Counted from the stretch's first letter, positions 7,572-16,801 are shown. The stretch: 64,000 nucleotides of DNA from Chitinophaga eiseniae (GCF_900167135.1 NZ_FUWZ01000002.1:1762651-1826650); one strand, 5' to 3'. A program made the numbers and translations. Notes: generated from the sequence alone by a model not told the origin.

Positions 7572-9317
7572 CTATCTGCCACCCGCCAGGCCTCTCAGAT
7601 AGTCTTTCAGGCCCAGCATAATTTTACTGATCAGTTCCTGTTGAAACTGTGGGTTTAGTATCTGCTCTTCGTCGCCGGGGTTACTGATGAACAGTGTTTC
7701 AATAAGCGCATCCGGAAACTCGGTCGGGTTATTCAGGATGAAGTTAAAGTCGCCGTTGTTTTTAAAATCATTTAGCCCTGTTTCCAGCAACCGCCGGTGA
7801 ATAGCGGCGTTCAGCGGTTCACAGAAAGGATGTTTGTAATAGGTGGCGGTACCGGATATATCTACCGGGTTGCCGGAAGAGTTGAGGTGTATGCTCAGCA
7901 ACAGGTCGGGATTAGCGCGGCGGAAGAGCGACAGCCGGTCTTCGTTGGCTACGAACTTTTCGCTGGTACGGGTCATGATCACGCTGGCGCCTTCTTTTTC
8001 CAACGCTGCTTTCAGCTGCAGTGACAGATTGAGCGTCAGTGTTTTTTCATAGACGCCGGTAAGGCCCACAGAGCCCATATTGCCGCCGCCGTGGCCGGCG
8101 TCTACCCCGATGACAAGGCCGCGCAGCGAGAGGTTCTCCGGTACACGTTTAACCTTTACCGTTATACGGTTACCTTCATAGTAGATCTGGTATCCCCACG
8201 GCGCGTGTTTCAGGGAGATGGCCATGCGAAACACATCATGCGCCGGCTGCTGCCATTGTACGCCGGTGATTTCCCGGGTTCCCTGCAGCAGCGTGCTGAC
8301 ACCCTGTTCTGTATATGCCCCGTGTATATCCACAATGATTTCTCCGGGAGATACGATTTGTGTGGAGGTGTATGGCAGTTTATCCGATAGTTCTATGGAT
8401 ACATAATCCGCCTTTTCGTCGCCCCATACTTTGGCATCCGATACGATGCTGACAGCCGGGGCTTCCTGCGGTATTTCGGTATCCAGCAGCGGCTCAGGGA
8501 TAAAGGCCGTCCGTTGGGAAGAGAGCCGTACTTTGTAGTAATCACCTTGTTTGCCTACCACCTGCAGCAGCACGTCCTTGTCGAGGTAACCGGTTTTATC
8601 CGGGCCAAGCCGGTCGCCGGTTGCGGAAGAGGTGAGATAGGTCATATTGTCGATGGTACGGCCCATCAATGGGGTGCCGTGGGGCATCATACGATACCGG
8701 TAAGTGCTGTTCAGGACAGCTGTTTCGCTGCCGTTTTGAAGACGGGCGGAAATTCTGCCGTTCAGCAGTGAGTCTGAAGGCTGCAGTATATACATGCCGG
8801 TATAATACCCGGGCACGCCGCCGCTCTGGGAGGCGGGCAGTTCGCGCAGCGGTACATTGTTGAGCCATGTGGCCCTTGCGCCGGGATAACCTTTCATCTT
8901 GATATGCAGCGTGTCGCCTGCAGACAGTTCCAGGTTGCCTTTGGGGAAGATCTCCATAAAGTCTATGCGAAAGGCGCTGGTGACGCGGGGCGCCGGAGGC
9001 GGGGCATAATACCAGGTAATATTTTTCGTATAGGTTTTACCGTTATCATCTTCTGCTACGATGGTAAAAGCGTTTCTTCCTTCTGTCAGCTCTTTTTTCA
9101 CGGCAAAGGTGCCGGTGCTGTACACGTATACCTTTTCCCCGTTGATGGTAACCTGGCAGCCGGTGCAGGTCCTGCCGGCAATAAACTGCCGTGCGGTGCT
9201 TACATTACTTTGTTCCCGGGAAGGTTGGCTGAGCCGGATAAACGCCTGGCTGCTGGCCCGGAGGGGGACTACAATGGCAATTAATGTCTGGAGTAATAAT
9301 CTCGATACGTGCTTCAT
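7572..9317 (-). CDS. N-acetylmuramoyl-L-alanine amidase (Amidase_3) with AMIN-like domain
   Basis: A 581-residue exported zinc amidase that cleaves the bond between MurNAc and L-Ala in peptidoglycan, acting in the periplasm in cell separation and turnover. Layout: signal peptide 1-24; an Ig-like segment to about 105 holding a CTGC motif near residue 52; a mixed beta region; an SH3-like segment near 240-280; an AMIN-like beta segment about 295-395; and the Amidase_3 domain from 401 to the end. Zinc ligands H409 (DAGHGG), E424 (YEK) and H477 (SIHLN) and catalytic E540 (IETLFISN) are all present. It is far longer than a minimal amidase. A TTG-N19-TATCTTTA promoter lies just upstream. Confidence 0.92.
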   Translation of the reverse strand: MKHVSRLLLQTLIAIVVPLRASSQAFIRLSQPSREQSNVSTARQFIAGRTCTGCQVTINGEKVYVYSTGTFAVKKELTEGRNAFTIVAEDDNGKTYTKNITWYYAPPPAPRVTSAFRIDFMEIFPKGNLELSAGDTLHIKMKGYPGARATWLNNVPLRELPASQSGGVPGYYTGMYILQPSDSLLNGRISARLQNGSETAVLNSTYRYRMMPHGTPLMGRTIDNMTYLTSSATGDRLGPDKTGYLDKDVLLQVVGKQGDYYKVRLSSQRTAFIPEPLLDTEIPQEAPAVSIVSDAKVWGDEKADYVSIELSDKLPYTSTQIVSPGEIIVDIHGAYTEQGVSTLLQGTREITGVQWQQPAHDVFRMAISLKHAPWGYQIYYEGNRITVKVKRVPENLSLRGLVIGVDAGHGGGNMGSVGLTGVYEKTLTLNLSLQLKAALEKEGASVIMTRTSEKFVANEDRLSLFRRANPDLLLSIHLNSSGNPVDISGTATYYKHPFCEPLNAAIHRRLLETGLNDFKNNGDFNFILNNPTEFPDALIETLFISNPGDEEQILNPQFQQELISKIMLGLKDYLRGLAGGR

Positions 9318-9334
9318 ATCCCTGCGTAATCATG

Positions 9335-9364
9335 TAAAGATAAGAGGGAAATAGGAGAAAGCAA
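9335..9364 (-). promoter_or_regulatory. Promoter of the amidase gene
   Basis: On the minus strand TTG (9362-9364), a 19-base spacer, then TATCTTTA (9335-9342). This matches the Bacteroidota consensus TTG-N19-TAnnTTTG except for the last base, and puts the transcript start roughly 10 bases before the amidase ATG at 9317. Confidence 0.65.
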
Positions 9365-9377
9365 TTGATATTTAATG

Positions 9378-9457
9378 ATTTAGGGATTTTCGGATTTTTT
9401 GATTTTGGGTAAAAAACGACGAAATCAAAAAATCCGAAAATCAAAAAATCCCTAAAT
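9378..9457. repeat. AT-rich intergenic inverted repeat built from ATCAAAAAATCC-like units (copy 1)
   Basis: The left arm (9378 to about 9406) and right arm (9422-9457) are complementary and built of repeated units of the form AATCAAAAAATC separated by CCG or CCC. The right arm ends one base before the stop codon of the acyl-CoA dehydrogenase gene. A 21-base stretch at 9437-9457 recurs exactly at 11480-11500 on the other side of that gene. It may serve as its terminator, but its unit structure is shared with other gaps. Confidence 0.75.
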
Positions 9458-9458
9458 G

Positions 9459-11252
9459 TTAGAAGATGTATTTATTTTCTGCGATCAGCTGGTCCGCTAT
9501 TTTTCTGCGGGCTTCTTTTGCATTGAAAGGTTCTGCTTTGGTGAAGCGTTTCAGGCCGAGTAACATCATCCGTTGTTCATCGCCTTCCGCGAAGGCGTTG
9601 ATAGCGTCTTTACCGGATTTGTTGATACGGTCTGCTGCGTCGTAGAGGTAGGTACGAACGATGTCTGTCTGCAGGGCAGCGGCAGCTTCGCCTTTGTGTT
9701 GTACCAGTTTCAGGAGGCGCAGGAGGGCGCTTTCAGCCACAAAGGTTTCGATGGCCATATCGGCGATATTCATCAGTACTTCCTGTTCGGTTTCCAGCTT
9801 CATCATGAGTTTCTGGGCGGCGGCGCCGGCGGTCATGAGGATGGCTTTCTTGAAGTTGGCGAGAAGCTTTCTTTCCTTGCTGAAAGCGCTTTCATCGTCG
9901 TTGCCGAAATCGGGGATGCTCATCAGTTCCTTCATGACGTTCATGGCAGGGTTCATGAGGTCCAGTTTGCCTTTCATGGCGCGTTTCAGCGTCATGTCCA
10001 GTGTCAGGAGGCGGTTGATTTCGTTGGTGCCTTCGAAGATGCGGTTGATACGGGAATCGCGGTAGGCTTTGGAGATGATGTATTCATCGCTGAAGCCGTT
10101 GCCGCCGTGAATCTGTACACCTTCATCCACTACGTAGTCCAGCACTTCGGAACCGTTTACTTTCAGAATAGCGCATTCTACGGCATATTCTTCAGCAGCG
10201 CCCAGCAGGGCTTCGTTGAAGGGTTTGCCGGAGGCCAGCAGTTCTTTTTCCTTTTCATCGATCAGCTGCGCGGTGCGGAACAGGGCAGATTCAGCTGTCC
10301 AGGTACGGATGGCCATTTCTGCCAGTTTATGTTTGATGGCGCCGAAATTGGCGATCGGTTGTTTGAACTGCTGACGGGTATTGGCGTACTGTACGGAAGT
10401 GGTGATACACTTCTTGGCAGCGCCAAGAGCGGCGGCGCACAGTTTGAGCCTGCCGATGTTCAGGATATTGAAGGCGATCAGGTGTCCTTTGCCGATCACG
10501 CCGAGCACATTTTCCACAGGTATTTTGGCGTCCTGGAAATAGATCTGGCGGGTGGAAGACCCTTTGATGCCCATTTTATGTTCTTCTGCGCCCAAAGTAA
10601 AGCCGGGCGTACCCTTCTCTACGATAAAAGCGGTGAATTTATCGCCGTCGATTTTGGCAAATACGGTAAATACGTCCGCGAAGCCGGAGTTGGTGATCCA
10701 GCTTTTCTGGCCGTTGAGCACATAGTGCTGGCCGTCTTCCGTGAGTTTGGCCGTAGTCCTGGCGCCGAGCGCATCGGAACCGGAATCGGGCTCGGTAAGC
10801 GCATAGGCGCCTTTCATTTCACCGGTGGCCAGTTTGGGAATATATTTTTGTTTCTGGGCTTCTGTACCAAAATAGAGGATGGGGAGCGAGCCAATACCGG
10901 TGTGTGCGGCCATGGCTACAGAAAACGAGTGACCGGCGCCCAGCCCTTCATTGATGATGGTGGCCGTTACAAAATCTTTACCCAGCCCACCGTATTCTTC
11001 AGGGAAAGAAGCACCCAGCAGCCCCTGTTCGCCTGCCTTTTCCAGCAGGGAAGGCATCAGGCCCTCTTCCAGTTTATCAATCCTGTCAACGATCGGGGTG
11101 ATCTCCTTACTGATGAACTGATCGGCCATGTCTTTAATCATCAGCTGCTCTTCCGAAAAATCTTCGGGGGTAAACACATCCTCCGGTACACTTTCCTTTA
11201 TCAGGAACTCTGCGCCTTTCAGCGCTTGCTTATTGTCAACTGTTGCGTCCAT
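9459..11252 (-). CDS. Acyl-CoA dehydrogenase family protein
   Basis: A 597-residue FAD enzyme that introduces the alpha-beta double bond in acyl-CoA at the first step of beta-oxidation. The N-terminal helical domain (from about residue 30), the middle beta domain with YALTEPDSGSDA and WITNSG, and the C-terminal helical domain are complete. The catalytic glutamate is E407 in IFEGTNEI, the position used by medium- and very-long-chain dehydrogenases. A further roughly 170-residue C-terminal extension resembles that of VLCAD/ACAD9-type enzymes, so a longer-chain substrate is likely. It stands alone on its strand. The same short repeat lies on both sides of it (9437-9457 and 11480-11500). Confidence 0.92.
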   Translation of the reverse strand: MDATVDNKQALKGAEFLIKESVPEDVFTPEDFSEEQLMIKDMADQFISKEITPIVDRIDKLEEGLMPSLLEKAGEQGLLGASFPEEYGGLGKDFVTATIINEGLGAGHSFSVAMAAHTGIGSLPILYFGTEAQKQKYIPKLATGEMKGAYALTEPDSGSDALGARTTAKLTEDGQHYVLNGQKSWITNSGFADVFTVFAKIDGDKFTAFIVEKGTPGFTLGAEEHKMGIKGSSTRQIYFQDAKIPVENVLGVIGKGHLIAFNILNIGRLKLCAAALGAAKKCITTSVQYANTRQQFKQPIANFGAIKHKLAEMAIRTWTAESALFRTAQLIDEKEKELLASGKPFNEALLGAAEEYAVECAILKVNGSEVLDYVVDEGVQIHGGNGFSDEYIISKAYRDSRINRIFEGTNEINRLLTLDMTLKRAMKGKLDLMNPAMNVMKELMSIPDFGNDDESAFSKERKLLANFKKAILMTAGAAAQKLMMKLETEQEVLMNIADMAIETFVAESALLRLLKLVQHKGEAAAALQTDIVRTYLYDAADRINKSGKDAINAFAEGDEQRMMLLGLKRFTKAEPFNAKEARRKIADQLIAENKYIF

Positions 11253-11465
11253 GTTTTCTGATTTTTTTTGGTACTTCCGTAATTTACCGAATTAACCTGA
11301 AATATAACCATACCGGCTGCCATCCCGGTATGCCCACTGCTTCCCGACGCCGGTCGGCCGGCTGTTTGCCCGCAGGACAGCCGTTCCGGGGCAAAATTTT
11401 TAACAAAACCGAAACATTTACCATGCAGCCATTTATTGATTTGAAGGAAGCCCTGCTGCCGCTGG

Positions 11466-11505
11466 AATCAAAAAATTCTAAAATCAAAAAATCCCTAAAT
11501 CAAAA
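11466..11505. repeat. AT-rich intergenic repeat (copy 2 of the ATCAAAAAATCC family)
   Basis: Two tandem AATCAAAAAATTC/AATCAAAAAATCC units. Bases 11480-11500 are identical to 9437-9457. It lies in the 289-base gap between the divergent acyl-CoA dehydrogenase and hydrolase genes. The rest of that gap holds a GC-rich patch at 11320-11395 with no gene. Confidence 0.7.
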
Positions 11506-11541
11506 ATGGCTGGGGTTTTTTCCCTATCATTGTTCCCCCTT

Positions 11542-12342
11542 ATGCATTTTTATCTGCCATATGCTAAAAGCCGGTTCCACGGAATCACCAATGGAACGGG
11601 TCCGCAATTGCTGATCTGCCTGCATGGATTTGGGGAAAGCGCCGCCCACTTTGCGCCATTGGCGGAAGGCCTGGGCGACCGGTTCACCATGGTGGCGCTG
11701 GATATGCCGCTGCATGGTGAAACCGACTGGCAGGAAGACCGTCCTTTCGAAAAAAAAGATCTGGCGGCCGTAGTGGAAATGGTGCTGCAGCAGCACCGGC
11801 AAGAGCGCTTTTCGCTGCTGGGGTATAGCATGGGAGGCCGCCTGGCGCTCTGCCTGGTGGAAACAATGGCGGAAAAAATAGATCATCTCCTGATGCTGGC
11901 AGCTGATGGCCTCCGGAATAACCCCTGGCATATGTTCGTCACCCAGACCAGCGTGGGAAACAGGATCTTCAAATATAATACCGACAACCCCCGGCTGTTT
12001 TTTACCCTGCTGGAACTGTGGCGTAAGCTGGGATGGCTGAATCAAAGCGTGTATAAATTTGCATTGCACCGGATGAACCAACAGGCCAAGAGAGAACAGG
12101 TTTATAATATCTGGACGCTCATGCGCCGGATGATGCCGGATAAAAAAAAGTGTAAACAGTTATTGGGAGCACAGCATATTACCACGCTCCTGGTATTTGG
12201 AAAATATGACCGGGTAATACCACCCATACTGGGCACCCGGTTTATGGACGGTTCATTTCCCTGTAAAATGCTGGTCCTCGATAAAGGGCACCAGCTGATT
12301 TCAAAAGAGCTGGCCTCCGTTATTAAAACAAACCTGAGCTGA
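11542..12342 (+). CDS. Alpha/beta-fold hydrolase
   Basis: A 266-residue cytoplasmic alpha/beta hydrolase. The oxyanion-hole motif HGFGES is at residues 28-33, the nucleophile elbow GYSMGG at 94-99 (Ser96), the acid D223 in KYDRVIPP and the base H250 in KGHQ. The closest recognisable architecture is the MenH/haloperoxidase-like group, but no substrate can be named. I prefer the ATG at 11542 (MHFYLPYAK); an upstream in-frame ATG at 11506 would place translated repeat DNA at the N-terminus. Its TGA is immediately followed by the ATG of the glycosyltransferase gene, so translation is probably coupled and the two may work in one pathway. Confidence 0.82.
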   Translation: MHFYLPYAKSRFHGITNGTGPQLLICLHGFGESAAHFAPLAEGLGDRFTMVALDMPLHGETDWQEDRPFEKKDLAAVVEMVLQQHRQERFSLLGYSMGGRLALCLVETMAEKIDHLLMLAADGLRNNPWHMFVTQTSVGNRIFKYNTDNPRLFFTLLELWRKLGWLNQSVYKFALHRMNQQAKREQVYNIWTLMRRMMPDKKKCKQLLGAQHITTLLVFGKYDRVIPPILGTRFMDGSFPCKMLVLDKGHQLISKELASVIKTNLS

Positions 12343-13485
12343 ATGTATTTTTTCTTGATCATTGTCGTCATACTGGCACTTGGATATGGATTGTTGATGC
12401 TATGGTACAGCCGCGGCTGGAGAAAGCTGCCGGAGTATGTGCCGGCGCAGCCCATAGAAGGCACTACCAGTGTAACGGTTATTATCCCTGCCCGGGACGA
12501 GGCAGAGAACCTGCCTCTCCTACTGAAGGCTTTACAGCAGCAAACCTATCCTGTTGATCTGCTGGAAGTAATTGTTGTCGATGATTTTTCCACAGACGAT
12601 ACGGCTGGTATTGTCACCCGGTTTCCGGCGACGAATGTCCGCCTTTTGAAAATGGAGGATATGCTCTCCAAAGACGAGCGTCTCAACGCCTATAAGAAGA
12701 AAGCGATCGCCATGGCCATCGAACGGGCGAAAGGAAACCTGATCGTTACCACCGATGCGGACTGTGTGATGGGGCCACGGTGGATAGAGACCATCGTCCG
12801 TTTCTATGAAGCCTATCGCCCAAAGTTCATTGCGGCGCCGGTAAGTTTTTACAGGGAACGTAATTTCTTCATGAAACTGCAGTCGCTCGATTTTATCACC
12901 ATGCAGGGCATTACGGGGGCGGTAGCCCGGCTGAAGTCCGGTACCATGTGCAACGGCGCCAATCTCGCCTACGAAAAATCCGCTTTTCATGCAGTGGGTG
13001 GTTTTACCGGGATCGATAATATCGCCTCCGGCGATGATATGCTGCTGATGTACAAAGTTTACAACGCTTACCCCGAAGGAGTCCTGTACCTTAAAAACGA
13101 CGATGTGATTGTTCGCACCCTTCCGGTGGAGACGCTGCGCGGGTTTATGAACCAGCGTATCCGCTGGTCGTCCAAGGCCGACAAGTATGAAGACAAGCGT
13201 CTTACCTGGATGCTGTTGCTGGTTTATTTTTTCAACGTAGGCGTACTGGCCCTGGGCGCCGTGGCGCTGTTTGTACCACACTGGTGGCCTGCTTTCCTGA
13301 TCCTGATGCTGTACAAGGTGACACTGGAACTGTATTTCCTGGTGCCGGTGGCCGGTTTTTTTCATAAAACGGCTTTGCTGGTGTGGTTTATACCAGGACA
13401 GATCTTTCATATTCCTTATATTGTTCTCGCTGGTTGGTTGGGGAAGTTTGGCAGTTATCAATGGAAGGGCCGGCAGGTGAACTGA
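12343..13485 (+). CDS. Family 2 glycosyltransferase, membrane-bound
   Basis: A 380-residue GT-A enzyme with one N-terminal membrane helix (2-22) and about three at the C-terminus (roughly 285-370). The catalytic core shows VIIPARDEAENLP near residues 46-58, VVDDFSTDDT near 78-87, the metal-binding TDAD at 137-140 and a QRIRW motif near 266, which together define processive or hydrophobic-acceptor GT2 enzymes. It transfers a sugar from a nucleotide donor to a lipid or polysaccharide acceptor at the inner membrane. The start codon directly abuts the stop of the hydrolase gene. The acceptor is unknown; a glycolipid or carotenoid-type acceptor is possible. Confidence 0.87.
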   Translation: MYFFLIIVVILALGYGLLMLWYSRGWRKLPEYVPAQPIEGTTSVTVIIPARDEAENLPLLLKALQQQTYPVDLLEVIVVDDFSTDDTAGIVTRFPATNVRLLKMEDMLSKDERLNAYKKKAIAMAIERAKGNLIVTTDADCVMGPRWIETIVRFYEAYRPKFIAAPVSFYRERNFFMKLQSLDFITMQGITGAVARLKSGTMCNGANLAYEKSAFHAVGGFTGIDNIASGDDMLLMYKVYNAYPEGVLYLKNDDVIVRTLPVETLRGFMNQRIRWSSKADKYEDKRLTWMLLLVYFFNVGVLALGAVALFVPHWWPAFLILMLYKVTLELYFLVPVAGFFHKTALLVWFIPGQIFHIPYIVLAGWLGKFGSYQWKGRQVN

Positions 13486-13547
13486 TTTGTATTTTAGTCA
13501 TTTTAATATTTTCATTGGGAGAGTGCCTGCTTTCGCCAATATCCGAA

Positions 13548-13583
13548 TGAATAAATAAACAAATAAAGAAATAAAGAAATCCA
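13548..13583 (+). repeat. Low-complexity A-rich tandem tract
   Basis: A run of AAATAAAC/AAATAAAG-type units directly ahead of the permease ATG at 13585. A short-period tract like this can slip and change spacing upstream of a start codon. Confidence 0.5.
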
Positions 13584-13584
13584 T

Positions 13585-14706
13585 ATGGGGGCTGCCTGGA
13601 AAAGGCTTCGAAAAAACAAAGGCGCACTGGCTGGTTTGATGGTGATAGCGCCGGCCGTGGTAGTCAGCCTGCTGGCTTATGTCATAGCGCCGGACAATAC
13701 CCCGGACGCCAACAGGATGGTGCTGGAGGTAGGCGGGCAGTATCCCGGGTTCCGGGTGCATATGCTGGCTGTCAAAAAAGCGCAGCCGGTGGCCCGGGCA
13801 TCTTTTTTCGGGAAGCTGTTGTACGGGCAGGAATCTGATGTTACCTGGACCCCGGTACGTTCCTGGCAGTTGAAAGATACTACGCTGGTGGTACAACGTT
13901 ATGTAGATGAAACCCTGTCCAGGGAAGAAAAATATGATCTCCGTGAAATATGGTATGGCAGCAGGCAGGCGGTGGATATGCCGTTGCCGGAACTGCAGCA
14001 GCGGGTTGTCCGTGAAAGGATTTTTCCGGTGACCTACTGGCTGGGGACCGATAAATTTGGCCGTGATATCCTGAGCCGGTTGCTGGTAGGCACCCGCGTA
14101 AGCCTGGGGGTGGGCTGCATTGCGGTGATCATCTCCCTGACCATCGGGGTGTTTATGGGCGCCATCGCCGGGTATTTCAAAGGTACGGCCGATGACCTGG
14201 TGATGTGGCTGGTGAACGTGGTGTGGTCTATGCCATCGCTGCTATTGGTATTTGCGCTCACGCTCGCGTTGGGCAAAGGCTTCTGGCAGGTGTTCATTGC
14301 GGTGGGGCTGACCTTATGGGTAGGCGTGGCCCGTATTATCCGCGGACAGATACTGGCACTGCGGGAACTGGAGTTCGTAGAGGCCGCCCGGGCGCTGGGG
14401 TACGGACATGCCCGTATTATCGTTCGCCATATCCTGCCTAATATCCTCGGGCCGGTGATGGTAGTAGCAGCAGGGAATTTCGCCACCGCCATCGTGGTAG
14501 AGGCGGGCCTGAGCTTCCTCGGGGTAGGGGTGCAGCCGCCGCAGCCTTCATGGGGACTGATGATCAAAGAAAATTACAACTTCATTATTACGCATAACCC
14601 TTTGCTGGCACTGGCCCCCGGTGTAGCTATCATGCTGCTGGTACTGGCTTTCAATCTGTTAGGCAACGGACTGCGCGATGCGCTGGATGTGAGAAGTAAA
14701 ATTTGA
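13585..14706 (+). CDS. ABC transporter permease, OppC/DppC family
   Basis: A 373-residue inner membrane permease of the peptide/nickel importer class. It has an N-terminal helix (about 17-37), then about 110 hydrophilic residues before YWLGTDKFGRDILSRLLVG, which in classical OppC follows the first helix after only a few tens of residues. Five more helices follow, with the EAA loop (EAARALGYGHARIIVRH) near 265-281, where the ATPase docks. The large first periplasmic loop is a deviation from the Escherichia coli proteins. No ATPase, second permease or binding protein is nearby, so its partners must be encoded elsewhere. Confidence 0.88.
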   Translation: MGAAWKRLRKNKGALAGLMVIAPAVVVSLLAYVIAPDNTPDANRMVLEVGGQYPGFRVHMLAVKKAQPVARASFFGKLLYGQESDVTWTPVRSWQLKDTTLVVQRYVDETLSREEKYDLREIWYGSRQAVDMPLPELQQRVVRERIFPVTYWLGTDKFGRDILSRLLVGTRVSLGVGCIAVIISLTIGVFMGAIAGYFKGTADDLVMWLVNVVWSMPSLLLVFALTLALGKGFWQVFIAVGLTLWVGVARIIRGQILALRELEFVEAARALGYGHARIIVRHILPNILGPVMVVAAGNFATAIVVEAGLSFLGVGVQPPQPSWGLMIKENYNFIITHNPLLALAPGVAIMLLVLAFNLLGNGLRDALDVRSKI

Positions 14707-14754
14707 TTTACATAAGGAAAAAATATAATTTTATTGCTTACATACCCTGTTGCC

Positions 14755-15189
14755 ATGTCTTTAAAAAACTATTTATCCGTACTGCTGATCGGTGCATTGA
14801 TAGTGCTGACTGCCTGCAAAAAGAATAAAAAGAACGAGACCCCTGCACCGGTGACGCAGGAAGAGGCTCTTCAGGTAGAGCTGGCCGGCGTAGTGGCTGG
14901 CAAAGCCAATGTAGCCATGGACAGCACCTTTACGTTTCAGGTGAAAGTGACCTCCAAAGTACCGGACAAAGGGGTGAAAATAACGCTCAATGTGGCGACA
15001 GACCCGGGCGGTATCCCGCTGGCGCAGGATGATGTTGCCAATGCTACGGGTAACGTGATTAATATTACGCTGAAACATCTGAAAGAGGTAAAGACCTACA
15101 AGGTGACGGTTACCCTGGCGTCGCTGGGGAATACCGCCAATATCGCTACTCCGCTGGAATTCCTGATTACCAACAAGTCCGGCTCATAA
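14755..15189 (+). CDS. Small lipoprotein of unknown function
   Basis: A 144-residue exported lipoprotein: helix MSLKNYLSVLLIGALIVL followed by the lipobox LTAC, with the lipidated Cys at about residue 21, then a Lys/Asn-rich linker and a beta-rich domain. The charge after the Cys is positive, unlike the acidic surface-export signal known in some Bacteroidota, so a periplasm-facing location is more likely. No family is recognised; the domain pattern (alternating hydrophobic strands, VTVTLASLGN) suggests an Ig-like fold. The ATG at 14755 starts the signal peptide; one seven codons earlier (14734) is less likely. Confidence 0.72.
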   Translation: MSLKNYLSVLLIGALIVLTACKKNKKNETPAPVTQEEALQVELAGVVAGKANVAMDSTFTFQVKVTSKVPDKGVKITLNVATDPGGIPLAQDDVANATGNVINITLKHLKEVKTYKVTVTLASLGNTANIATPLEFLITNKSGS

Positions 15190-15256
15190 ATTATCCATCT
15201 TGCGGCAAAACAAAATAATGTAGGTTTGCAGGCTGTCACATCAAGTGAAAACGACT

Positions 15257-16369
15257 ATGCAAATTGCTGTTAATGCCGCCTGCCTGAGAAAAGACCTGCC
15301 CGCAGATACGGGACGGGTGGCAACTGATATCATATTCGCCCTCTGCCGGCAACAGCCGGAGCACCGCTTTACTTTTTATTTTGATGGGGAGATACCCGCG
15401 CACCTGACTTTTCCGGCCAATGTTACCCCGGTGGTATTGCCGTTGAAAGGGGGGAAACGATGGCATCGTTACTGGTGGCGCGAATGGCAGCTGCCACATG
15501 CCATGAAAGCCGGGGGCGCCCAATGGTACATCGGGCTGGATGGCACCCTGCCGCTGCGCAGTAAAGTGCCGGCGCTGATCCTGCTGAGGGATTTGTCGTT
15601 CCTGAAGGATGCCGGTCTGCAATCCGCCCGGGAACAGGAATCGCTGAAAAAACATATCACACGTTACCTGGACAGGGCCAGCCATATAGCCGTGTTGTCG
15701 GCCACCGCCAAAGAAGAGTTGCTGCGTTATGCGCCCGGCGCTGCGGGTAAGGTAGTACAGCTGGAACCGGCTGTCAGCAGCGTTTTCCGGCCACTGGAAT
15801 GGGACGACCGGGAAGATGTCAAAATTAACTGGTCCGGGTCAGTAGAGTATTTCCTCGTGACGGGCAGTATTCATCCGCGCAACAATATCATGCCGGTGTT
15901 CAAGGCTTTTTCCGCCCTGAAGAAGCGGCAGCGCACCAACCTGAAACTGGTGCTGGCCGGTAACCTGGCCCCCGAGGGTGCAGAGATCGTGAAAGCACTG
16001 GAGTCCTTTAAATTCCGGCGTGACGTGGTGTGGAAGGAAAACCTGACCATGGAGGAGCTGGCATCGGTCATAGGAGGCGCCTATGCGCTGATATATTCCA
16101 CCCGTTTTGATGGGCTGCCGATGCCTTTGTATATGGCCCGGCAGTGCGAGGTACCCGTAATAGCGCTGGAGAGCGTTGCTGCCCGGGAGGCTGGCGGAGA
16201 TACGGTATTATATACTGATCCTGCCAGTGTAGATGACCTGGCGGAGAAAATGAGCTTGCTGTATAAGGACGAACAGCTACGCAGCCGGCTGCTGGCCATG
16301 GAGCCACCGGTAAGGCCGGGAAGCAGCTGGGAGGCTGCCGGGGCGGCCCTGGCCGGCCTGTTAAAATAA
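15257..16369 (+). CDS. Glycosyltransferase family 4-like (GT-B)
   Basis: A 370-residue cytoplasmic or membrane-associated GT-B glycosyltransferase. The C-terminal nucleotide-sugar domain is recognisable: YFLVTGSIHPRNN near residue 200, LKLVLAGN, and STRFDGLPMPLYMARQCEVPV around 280-300, in which the glycine- and proline-rich loop and following helix replace the usual EGFG signature. It probably adds a sugar to a cell-surface glycan. The start may be this ATG (MQIAVNAACL) or a GTG four codons earlier at 15245. It precedes the gldC-yqeY-cvpA run with a 55-base gap. Confidence 0.82.
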   Translation: MQIAVNAACLRKDLPADTGRVATDIIFALCRQQPEHRFTFYFDGEIPAHLTFPANVTPVVLPLKGGKRWHRYWWREWQLPHAMKAGGAQWYIGLDGTLPLRSKVPALILLRDLSFLKDAGLQSAREQESLKKHITRYLDRASHIAVLSATAKEELLRYAPGAAGKVVQLEPAVSSVFRPLEWDDREDVKINWSGSVEYFLVTGSIHPRNNIMPVFKAFSALKKRQRTNLKLVLAGNLAPEGAEIVKALESFKFRRDVVWKENLTMEELASVIGGAYALIYSTRFDGLPMPLYMARQCEVPVIALESVAAREAGGDTVLYTDPASVDDLAEKMSLLYKDEQLRSRLLAMEPPVRPGSSWEAAGAALAGLLK

Positions 16370-16424
16370 AGCCGGATGTCAAAATCCTGAATGATTAGTT
16401 ATTTTTGCGCTTTAATAGAAAAAC

Positions 16425-16769
16425 ATGAGTAAGAAAAACATACAGATCCAGGTGGGTCTGGACGAAAATAAAGTGCCGGAAACGATCGAGTGGAGCGCCA
16501 CTGACAGCAAGGAAGAGCGGATGATCAAGGCGAAAGCCATGATGATTTCTTTCTGGGACCCGGCGGAGAAAGCCGCCCTGCGGATTGACCTGTGGACCAA
16601 GGACATGATGGTAGACGAAATGGCTGATTTTTTCTTTCAGACCATGATGACCATGGCCGACACCTATGTACGGGCCACCCAATACCGTGACCAGGGCGAT
16701 GAAATGAAAGCCTTCGCACGGGACTTCTTCAAAAAATTCCAGGAAAAACAAGCGGCAGAAACCAAATAA
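16425..16769 (+). CDS. gldC: Gliding motility protein GldC
   Basis: A 114-residue cytoplasmic protein that matches GldC over its whole length: SKKNIQIQVGLDENKVPETI at the start, then WSATDS and WDPAEKAALRIDLWTKDMMVDE-type segments characteristic of the family. GldC is found only in Bacteroidota. In Flavobacterium it improves gliding but is not essential, and in non-gliding relatives it persists with unknown function. It is followed 32 bases later by yqeY on the same strand. Confidence 0.9.
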   Translation: MSKKNIQIQVGLDENKVPETIEWSATDSKEERMIKAKAMMISFWDPAEKAALRIDLWTKDMMVDEMADFFFQTMMTMADTYVRATQYRDQGDEMKAFARDFFKKFQEKQAAETK

Positions 16770-16801
16770 TCGACCTGATTATCCATTAAACGTAACCACA
16801 T

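Noticed and set aside
9573..11261. Long frame antisense to the acyl-CoA dehydrogenase gene
   Set aside because: It lies entirely opposite a gene with complete catalytic motifs and shows no family features; high-GC third positions explain its openness.
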